A stretch of 64,000 nucleotides of DNA, taken from NCBI GenBank assembly GCA_020852865.1, contig JADYZZ010000053.1:1-64000 (forward strand). Reading direction: 5' to 3'. Shown here one piece after another: positions 58,179 through 64,000 of this stretch. This DNA comes from Rubrivivax sp. GTDB lineage: Bacteria; Pseudomonadota; Gammaproteobacteria; Burkholderiales; Burkholderiaceae_C. Under the pieces are notes generated by a model that worked only from the letters and a program-made list of their open reading frames with translations, had not been told where the DNA came from and made no database searches. Both the position numbers and the translations under genes were made by a program. How positions within the stretch are numbered: position 1 is the first letter of the stretch; each line of letters begins with the position of its first letter.

Positions 58179-58961
58179 ATGGCGTACGAGATCGATCTTT
58201 CGGGCCGCGTGGCCCTCGTCACCGGCGCTTCGAGCGGGCTGGGCGCGCAGTTCGCGCGCGTGCTGGCGCGCGCCGGCGCCGGCGTCGTGATGGCGGCGCG
58301 GCGCGTCGAGCGCTTGAAGACCCTGCGCGCCGAGATCGAGGCCGACGGCGGCGACGCGCATTTCGTCGTGCTCGACGTCACCGACCCGGACAGCATCCGC
58401 GCCGCGGTGGCGCACGCCGAAACCGAGATGGGCGCGATCGACATCCTCGTCAACAACTCGGGCGTCGCCTCGACGCAGCGGCTGCTCGACGTGCGCCCCG
58501 AGGACTACGACTTCGTGATGAACACCAACACGCGCGGCGCCTTCTTCGTCGCGCAGGAGGTGGCGCGGCGCATGATCGCGCGCGCCCGGGGCGAGGCGCC
58601 GGGCACCTTCGCCGGCGGGCGCATCGTCAACGTCGCGTCGATGGCCGGCCTGGGCGTGGCACCGGGGATCGCGGTCTATTCGATGAGCAAGGCGGCCGTC
58701 GTGCACATGACGCGCGCGATGGCGCTCGAATGGGGGCGCTACGGCATCAACGTCAACGCGCTGTGCCCGGGCTACATCGACACCGACCTGAACCACCATG
58801 TCTGGCAGACCGAGGCCGGCCAGCGCATGATGCAGGGCTTTCCGCGCAAGCGCGTGGGCACGCCCGCCGACCTCGACGCGGCGCTGGTGATGCTGTGCGC
58901 CAACGAGAGCCGTTTCGTCAACGGCGCGGTGATCGCAGCCACCGACGGCCAGTACATCTGA
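58179..58961 (+). CDS. Short-chain dehydrogenase/reductase 3
   Basis: 260 residues: [19 protein letters not shown] Ser, YSMSK, and [13 protein letters not shown], a pattern of the bile-acid/3-hydroxyacyl type SDRs common in Burkholderiales. GAGGAG precedes ATG 58179 by 10 nt. Followed by yceH after 19 bp. Substrate not known. Confidence 0.87.
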   Translation: MAYEIDLSGRVALVTGASSGLGAQFARVLARAGAGVVMAARRVERLKTLRAEIEADGGDAHFVVLDVTDPDSIRAAVAHAETEMGAIDILVNNSGVASTQRLLDVRPEDYDFVMNTNTRGAFFVAQEVARRMIARARGEAPGTFAGGRIVNVASMAGLGVAPGIAVYSMSKAAVVHMTRAMALEWGRYGINVNALCPGYIDTDLNHHVWQTEAGQRMMQGFPRKRVGTPADLDAALVMLCANESRFVNGAVIAATDGQYI

Positions 58962-58980
58962 GCGCGGCGGGTCCGGGCCG

Positions 58981-59628
58981 ATGCGCACGCTCACCCCGCT
59001 CGAGGCGCGCGTGCTCGGCGTGCTGGTGGAAAAGCAGGCCACGGTGCCCGACACCTATCCGCTCAGCCTGAACGCACTCGTCGTCGGCTGCAACCAGAAG
59101 ACGGCACGCGACCCGGTGATCGAGGCTGCGGACGCCGAGGCAACGACTGCGCTCGACGGCCTTAGGGCGCTGGCGCTGGTGTTCGAGACCAGCGGCGGGC
59201 GCGTCGTGCGCTACGAACACAACATGGCGCGCGCGCTGCAGCTGCCCGGCGCCGCGGTCGCGCTGCTGGCGACGCTGATGCTGCGCGGCCCGCAGACCGC
59301 CGCCGAGCTGCGGTTGAACTGCGAGCGCCTGCATCGCTTCGCCGACGTCTCTTCGGTGCAGGGCTTCCTCGACGAGCTCGCTGCCAAGAGCCCGCCGCGC
59401 GTGGTGCGGCTCGCGCGCGCGCCGGGCGAGCGCGAGGCGCGCTGGGCGCATCTGCTGTGCGGCGAGCCCGCGCCGGCACCGCCGCGCGGCGCCGCGCCGA
59501 GCGGCGACAGCGAGGTCAGCGCCGGCGAGCTCGCTGCGCTCCAGGCCGAGCAGAGGCGCCTGGCGGCCGAGCTCGAGGAACTGCGTGCGCTGGTGCAGCG
59601 GCTGGCGCGCGAGCTGGGCGTGTCGTAG
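58981..59628 (+). CDS. yceH: YceH family protein (DUF480)
   Basis: 215 residues: the conserved start [29 protein letters not shown] and [10 protein letters not shown], a tandem winged-helix fold, and a C-terminal coiled coil (about 180-213). Widely conserved but of unknown function. Co-directional with the SDR gene and the thioesterase. Confidence 0.93.
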   Translation: MRTLTPLEARVLGVLVEKQATVPDTYPLSLNALVVGCNQKTARDPVIEAADAEATTALDGLRALALVFETSGGRVVRYEHNMARALQLPGAAVALLATLMLRGPQTAAELRLNCERLHRFADVSSVQGFLDELAAKSPPRVVRLARAPGEREARWAHLLCGEPAPAPPRGAAPSGDSEVSAGELAALQAEQRRLAAELEELRALVQRLARELGVS

Positions 59629-59701
59629 GCATGAGCCCGATGCGTGCCGGGTGAGCGCCAGGCGTGCGGCGGGCACGCCGACCACAACAGGAGGACGGTG
59701 C

Positions 59702-60124
59702 GTGCGCTTCCACATCCCCGAGGCCAAGAAGCTCGTACACGAGGCGACGATACCGATCCGCTGGGGCGACATGGACGCGATGGGCCATGTCAACAACACC
59801 GTGTACTTCCGCTACTTCGAAATCGCGCGCCTGGACTGGGTCTACAAGGTCTGCGGCGGCTGGCAGGGCAGCACGCAGGGCCCGGTCATCGTCAACGCCT
59901 TCTGCAACTTCCTCAGGCAGCTCGAATTCCCGGGTGACGTCCTGGCCCGCTTCTACGTCACGAACCCCGGCCGCAGCAGCTTCGACACCTACCTCACCAT
60001 CGAGCGCACCGACCAGCCGGGCATCGTCTGGGCCGAGGGCGGCGCCAAGATGGTGTGGACCGACTACGCGACGCGCAAGTCGGTGCCGCTGCCCGAGGCG
60101 CTGCGCGCGCAGATCGGCCCTTGA
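59702..60124 (+). CDS. Hotdog thioesterase (4HBT/YbgC type)
   Basis: 140 residues. The catalytic-Asp motif IRWGDMDAMGHVNNTVYFRYFE is at the N terminus, typical of 4-hydroxybenzoyl-CoA/YbgC thioesterases that hydrolyse short or aryl acyl-CoAs. GTG start at 59702 with AGGAGG 7 nt upstream. Convergent with the PaaI-type gene. Confidence 0.88.
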   Translation: MRFHIPEAKKLVHEATIPIRWGDMDAMGHVNNTVYFRYFEIARLDWVYKVCGGWQGSTQGPVIVNAFCNFLRQLEFPGDVLARFYVTNPGRSSFDTYLTIERTDQPGIVWAEGGAKMVWTDYATRKSVPLPEALRAQIGP

Positions 60125-60151
60125 GCCGTCGCGCGGCCGCCGCGCCGCCGC

Positions 60152-60547
60152 TCACTGCAGGGTGTAGGTGGTGGTGGCGTGCGCCGCCAGCTCGTCGTCG
60201 GCGCTGATGATCTGGACCTCGCCGAAGCCCAGGCTGCGGCCCATGCGCAGGACGCGCGCGACGACGCGCGCCGCGCCGCTGGCACCGGAGATCGGACGCA
60301 GGAAGCTGGTCTGCAGCTGCACCGTCGTCATCGGCTTGAAGCCGCCCAGGCGCGTCATTACGGCGAGCGTCATCGCCACGTCGGCGGCGGCCATCATCGT
60401 CTGCGCGCACAGCACGCCGGCGCTCTGCACGTGCACGCTGGTGATGGGCAGTGCCAGCGTCACTTCGCCGGCGCGCGCGTCGAGCACGCGCAGATCGAGC
60501 GCGCGCACCCAGGGCGCGAACAGGCGCGCGAGGGCGTCCTCGAGCAT
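60152..60547 (-). CDS. Hotdog thioesterase (PaaI type)
   Basis: 131 residues with the PaaI-like helix region GVLCAQTMMAAADVAMTLAVMTR and TVQLQTSFLRPISG. It hydrolyses acyl-CoA esters, possibly a safeguard against CoA trapping. Convergent with the YbgC-type thioesterase (27 bp apart). Confidence 0.85.
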   Translation of the reverse strand: MLEDALARLFAPWVRALDLRVLDARAGEVTLALPITSVHVQSAGVLCAQTMMAAADVAMTLAVMTRLGGFKPMTTVQLQTSFLRPISGASGAARVVARVLRMGRSLGFGEVQIISADDELAAHATTTYTLQ

Positions 60548-60686
60548 GCTCGGGTCGGCGAGCGAGGCGTTCGGGTCGCTGCGTTCCAGGGGCCGCTCCT
60601 CGGCTGGGGTGTGCGGCCGATTCTACGGAACGCGCGCGCGATCGAAGCGTTGATCGACCCGTGAGCGACGCCGCGTCGAGGACGAA

Positions 60687-60728
60687 CGGGTGCGGACGGG
60701 CACACTCGGGTGCGGCGCTCGGGTGCGG
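60687..60728. promoter_or_regulatory. Three direct repeats CGGGTGCGG upstream of scoA
   Basis: CGGGTGCGG at 60687-60695, 60707-60715 and 60720-60728. The last two lie in a longer 12-bp repeat (CTCGGGTGCGGC, 60705-60716 and 60718-60729). They sit 78-119 bp before the scoA ATG in the divergent spacer and may bind a regulator. No matched promoter hexamers were identified. Confidence 0.4.
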
Positions 60729-60805
60729 CATTACGTAGTACGCTTGCCTGCCGGCGCCGGCAGCGTGCCGGCGCCGCGAAGCGCCACCCGTCGGAGAAGC
60801 TCTCG

Positions 60806-61513
60806 ATGCGCAAGATCTACCCCAGCGCCGCCGCCGCCCTCGAGGGCATCGTGCGCGACGGCCAGCTGCTCGCCGTCGGCGGCTTCGGCCTGTGCGGCAT
60901 CCCCGAGGCGCTGATCGAGGCGCTGCGCGCCAGCGGTGCGAAGAACCTCACCGTGGTGAGCAACAACGCCGGCGTCGACGGCTTCGGCCTGGGCAAGCTG
61001 CTCGAGACGCGCCAGATCAGGAAGATGATCTCGAGCTACGTCGGCGAGAACAAGGAGTTCGAGCGCCAGTTCCTTGCCGGCGAGCTCGAGCTCGAGTTCA
61101 CGCCGCAGGGCACGCTGGCCGAGAAGCTGCGCGCCGGCGGGGCCGGCATCCCGGCCTTCTTCACGCGCACCGGCGTGGGCACGTTGGTGGCCGAAGGCAA
61201 GGAGACGCGCGAGTTCGACGGCAGGAGCTACGTCATGGAGCGCGCGCTCGTGCCCGACGTCGCGCTCGGCAAGGCCTGGAAGGCCGACGAGAGCGGCAAC
61301 CTCGTGTTCCGCCGCACCGCGCGCAACTTCAACCCGGCGGTCATCATGGCCGGCCGCGTGAGCGTGGTCGAGGTCGAGGAGATCGTGCCGCTCGGAACCT
61401 TCGACCCCGACGCCGTGCACCTGCCCGGCATCTACGTGCACCGGCTGGTGCTCAACGCGCACCCCGAGAAGCGCATCGAGAAGCGCACGCTGCGCGAGTC
61501 GGGCGCGGCCTGA
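60806..61513 (+). CDS. scoA: Succinyl-CoA:3-oxoacid CoA-transferase subunit A
   Basis: 235 residues, transfers CoA from succinyl-CoA to acetoacetate (or another 3-oxoacid). It contains the GG motif [17 protein letters not shown] and [40 protein letters not shown]. The catalytic Glu is in subunit B. GGAGAAG precedes ATG 60806. Followed 34 bp later by scoB. Confidence 0.94.
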   Translation: MRKIYPSAAAALEGIVRDGQLLAVGGFGLCGIPEALIEALRASGAKNLTVVSNNAGVDGFGLGKLLETRQIRKMISSYVGENKEFERQFLAGELELEFTPQGTLAEKLRAGGAGIPAFFTRTGVGTLVAEGKETREFDGRSYVMERALVPDVALGKAWKADESGNLVFRRTARNFNPAVIMAGRVSVVEVEEIVPLGTFDPDAVHLPGIYVHRLVLNAHPEKRIEKRTLRESGAA

Positions 61514-61547
61514 GCCGCCGACGGCAGCAAGCGCAAGGAGCAAGCGA

Positions 61548-62186
61548 ATGGCCTGGACCCAGGATCAGATGGCCGAGCGTGCGGCCCGCGAACTGCACGA
61601 CGGCTTCTACGTCAACCTCGGCATCGGCATCCCGACGCTGGTGGCCAACTACGTGCCCAAGGACATCACGGTCTGGCTGCAAAGCGAGAACGGCATGCTC
61701 GGCATCGGCCCCTTCCCGACCGCGGACGAGATCGACGCCGACCTCATCAATGCCGGCAAGCAGACGGTGACCACCATCCCCGGCTCGTCGATCTTCGGCA
61801 GCCACGAGAGCTTCGCGATGATTCGCGGCGGCAAGATCAATCTGTCGATCCTCGGCGCGATGCAGGTCAGCGAGAAGGGCGATCTCGCCAACTGGATGAT
61901 CCCGGGCAAGATGGTCAAGGGCATGGGCGGCGCGATGGACCTGGTGGGCGGCGTCAGGAGCGTCGTCGTCGTCATGGAGCATGTGGCGCGCAAGAAGGAC
62001 GGCGGCTACGACCTCAAGATCCTGCCGCAGTGCACGCTGCCGCTCACCGGCGTCGGCGTCGTCGACCGCATCATCACCGACCTCGCCGTGCTCGACGTGA
62101 CGCCGCACGGGCTCATCGTGGTCGAGCTCGCGCCGGGCGTCACGCGCGAGGAAGTGCAGGCCAAGACGGGCGTGCCGCTGCAGTAG
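61548..62186 (+). CDS. scoB: Succinyl-CoA:3-oxoacid CoA-transferase subunit B
   Basis: 212 residues. The catalytic Glu lies in [15 protein letters not shown] (about residue 47), with [13 protein letters not shown] upstream and the conserved [15 protein letters not shown] precedes the ATG. The stop codon lies in the first of three 8-bp repeats. Confidence 0.95.
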   Translation: MAWTQDQMAERAARELHDGFYVNLGIGIPTLVANYVPKDITVWLQSENGMLGIGPFPTADEIDADLINAGKQTVTTIPGSSIFGSHESFAMIRGGKINLSILGAMQVSEKGDLANWMIPGKMVKGMGGAMDLVGGVRSVVVVMEHVARKKDGGYDLKILPQCTLPLTGVGVVDRIITDLAVLDVTPHGLIVVELAPGVTREEVQAKTGVPLQ

Positions 62187-62206
62187 GGCGGTAGGGCGGT
62201 AGGGCG
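62183..62206. repeat. 8-bp tandem repeat GTAGGGCG, three copies, at the scoB stop
   Basis: Three perfect head-to-tail copies of GTAGGGCG. The first contains the TAG stop of scoB. Each copy shifts frame by two, so in-frame stop codons recur in the following frames. No known function; it may be a slippage product. Confidence 0.8.
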
Positions 62207-62317
62207 GCGCGGCATGCACGCTGCATCGCACGCGCCGTCGGCGCCGGTCGCGGGCGAGGGCGCGGCGGCAGGTGCGACGGGCATGGCGCGCAGGCAGTGA
62301 TCGGCGGCCGGATCGGC

Positions 62318-64000
62318 ATGGGTACGCCCGGGTCTGGCGAGGGCATCGTGCAGACCCGGCGCCTGCTGTCGCGGCGGGTCCTGTTACTCGCGCTGCTGGC
62401 CGGCTGTGCCGGGCCGCCGTCGGTCGTGCCAGCCGATGCGCCTGCCGATGCGCCTGCCGATGCTTCATCGGCCGGCCCAGCCCTCGCGCCGCCCGTCGCG
62501 GCCGCCGACGCCGACAGCGGCGAGCTGCCCGAGCGCGGCTCGGGCCATACGCCCAAGCCCGGCTGGGCGTTGAGCCGCATGGCGGTGGCGGCGGCCAACC
62601 CGCTGGCCGCCGAAGCCGGCTGGCGCATGCTGCAGGCCGGAGGCAATGCCGTCGATGCCGCGGTGGCCGTGCAGATGGTGCTGGCGCTGGTCGAGCCGCA
62701 GAGCAGCGGCCTGGGCGGCGGCGCGCTGCTGCTGCTGTGGGACGGCCGCCGGACGAGCGCCTGGGACGGCCGCGAGACCGCACCGGCGGCCGCCGACGAG
62801 CGCCTGTTCCTGCGCCCCGACGGCCGGCCGATGCCGTTCGGCGCGGCCGCGGTCGGCGGCCGCGCCGTGGGTGTGCCGGGCGCGGTGCGCATGCTCGAAG
62901 CCGTGCAGCGCGCACACGGCCGGCTGCCCTGGGCGCGCCTGTTCGAGCCGGCGATCGCGCTGGCCGATCGCGGCTTCCCGGTCGGCGAGCGGCTGCATCG
63001 GCAACTCGCCGCCGATGTGCATCTGGCGCAGGACGTGCAGGCCAGGCGCTACTTCTTCGACGCCGCCGGCGCACCTTGGCCGATCGGCCACCGGCTCAGG
63101 AATCCGGCATTGGCCGAGGTGCTGCGTGCCATCGCCGCGCGCGGTGCCGACGCGTTGCACCGCGGCGCTGTGGCGGCCGACATCGTCGCGCGCGTGCGCG
63201 GCCATGCCGGCAATCCGGGGCGTCTGAGCGAAGCCGACCTCGCCGCGTACCGGCCGCGGCAGCGCGCGCCGCTGTGCGCCGACTGGCGGCAGCGCTACCG
63301 CGTCTGCGGCTTCCCGCCGCCCTCGTCGGGGCAGATCGCGATCATGCAGATCCTGGGCATGCTCGAGCGCATGGCGCCGGCGCCGCTGGCCGAGGGCGTG
63401 CCGACGCCGGCCTGGCTGCATGTCTACACCGAGGCGGCACGGCTCGCGTTCGCCGACCGCGACCGCTACCTCGCCGACCCCGACTATGTCGCGGCGCCCG
63501 GCGGCGACTGGCGCGCGCTGCTCGCGTCGGCCTATCTCGCGCAGCGCGCGGCGCTGATCGGCCCGACGCGCATGCCGCGCGCGCCGGCCGGGCAACCGGC
63601 GGGCGAGGCCGGCGCGCGGGCCGCCATGCCGGCGCAGCCCGAATCCGGCACGAGCCATGTCAGCATCGTCGATGCCGAGGGCCGCGCCGTCGCGCTGACG
63701 ACCACGATCGAAGCGGAATTCGGTGCCCGCCTGATGAGCGACGGCGGCAGCGGCAAGGCCGGCGGCTTCCTGCTCAACAACCAGCTCACCGACTTTTCCT
63801 TCGTGCCCGCCGACGCCGCCAGCCGGCCGGTGGCCAACCGCGTGCAGCCGGGCAAGCGGCCGCGCTCGAGCATGAGTCCGACGTTGGTGTTCGACCTGCG
63901 CGACGGCCGGCTCGTGATGACGCTCGGATCGCCCGGCGGCGCGGCGATCATCCACTACACCGCCAAGACACTGCTCGGCACGCTGGCCTGGGGCCTGGAC
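62318..64000 (+). CDS. ggt: Gamma-glutamyltransferase, lipoprotein form, cut by the right edge
   Basis: Cleaves or transfers the gamma-glutamyl group of glutathione and related amides; periplasmic, self-processing Ntn hydrolase. The open frame runs past base 64000. Lipobox LLALLAGC makes it a probable lipoprotein, followed by a DAPADAPADAS linker coded by a 12-bp repeat near 62440. Seen: AANPLAAEAGWRMLQAGGNAVDAAVA, the nucleophile Thr445 in SGTSHVSIVD (counted from 62318), and the later FLLNNQLTDFSF. GTG 62348 preceded by GAGGG would give a more standard 20-residue lipoprotein signal and may be the real start. Confidence 0.9.
   Translation, partial: MGTPGSGEGIVQTRRLLSRRVLLLALLAGCAGPPSVVPADAPADAPADASSAGPALAPPVAAADADSGELPERGSGHTPKPGWALSRMAVAAANPLAAEAGWRMLQAGGNAVDAAVAVQMVLALVEPQSSGLGGGALLLLWDGRRTSAWDGRETAPAAADERLFLRPDGRPMPFGAAAVGGRAVGVPGAVRMLEAVQRAHGRLPWARLFEPAIALADRGFPVGERLHRQLAADVHLAQDVQARRYFFDAAGAPWPIGHRLRNPALAEVLRAIAARGADALHRGAVAADIVARVRGHAGNPGRLSEADLAAYRPRQRAPLCADWRQRYRVCGFPPPSSGQIAIMQILGMLERMAPAPLAEGVPTPAWLHVYTEAARLAFADRDRYLADPDYVAAPGGDWRALLASAYLAQRAALIGPTRMPRAPAGQPAGEAGARAAMPAQPESGTSHVSIVDAEGRAVALTTTIEAEFGARLMSDGGSGKAGGFLLNNQLTDFSFVPADAASRPVANRVQPGKRPRSSMSPTLVFDLRDGRLVMTLGSPGGAAIIHYTAKTLLGTLAWGLD

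Overview
The window is very GC-rich and gene-dense and looks like a chromosomal segment of a betaproteobacterium of the order Burkholderiales. The reasons are the block glnA - small secreted protein - ntrB - ntrC - xthA, a DnaE2-type error-prone polymerase, an acuR/acuI pair, a Bug-type orphan solute receptor, a PHB/short-chain-acid style scoAB pair, and heavy use of GTG starts with ATGA/GTGA overlaps. No rRNA, tRNA, CRISPR array, integrase or transposase was recognised.

Layout. (1) 1-3183: 3' part of dnaE2, entering the window inside a 9-bp tandem repeat that is in frame and encodes Asp-Ala-Ala units. (2) 3291-6303: an M20 amidohydrolase, then an AcuR-type repressor and the acryloyl-CoA reductase acuI. 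Two matching palindromes flank acuR, and the acuR transcript looks leaderless. (3) 6432-14523: seven tightly packed plus-strand genes. A spermidine/putrescine-type ABC importer is followed by a feruloyl-CoA-synthetase-like ligase, an enoyl-CoA hydratase and a GlcD-type FAD oxidase. (4) 14570-17498 (minus): ETF-ubiquinone oxidoreductase and a membrane diguanylate cyclase. (5) 17842-19616: an EI24/CysZ-family membrane protein and a CinA-type molybdopterin-binding-domain protein. (6) 19777-24401: nitrogen control. glnA is preceded by a sigma-54 promoter and followed by a small secreted protein, ntrB and ntrC. (7) 24471-25849 (minus): xthA and a class II cytochrome c.

(8) 26085-49328 is the most unusual part: about 23 kb of catabolic genes, all on the plus strand, with visibly less extreme base composition than either flank and no recognisable regulator. 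It holds a GatC-like subunit plus amidase, a divergent Rid protein, two SDRs, a branched-chain-amino-acid-type ABC importer with two paralogous receptors, and an amidohydrolase of the ACMSD/decarboxylase superfamily. It continues with a three-subunit molybdenum hydroxylase, a two-domain rhodanese, a metallo-beta-lactamase-fold protein with an altered metal motif, and a pair of ferritin-like diiron proteins of which one has lost ligands. It ends with a Bug receptor, a UbiD decarboxylase and an acyl-CoA synthetase. My inference is that this is an uncharacterised uptake-and-degradation pathway for an aromatic or heterocyclic amide/acid; the substrate cannot be read from the sequence.

(9) 49331-53494: housekeeping genes resume with folA, thyA (minus), an MsbA-type exporter and a degenerate GGDEF protein. 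(10) 53596-58047 (minus): an ABC/FtsX/AttH-like secreted lipocalin operon. (11) 58179-62186: an SDR, YceH, two hotdog thioesterases and the succinyl-CoA:3-oxoacid CoA-transferase pair scoAB. (12) 62318 to the right edge: the start of a lipoprotein gamma-glutamyltransferase.

Co-ordinates are 5'-3' on the plus strand; starts were chosen by homology length plus ribosome-binding sites. Family assignments come from motif reading, not from a database search.
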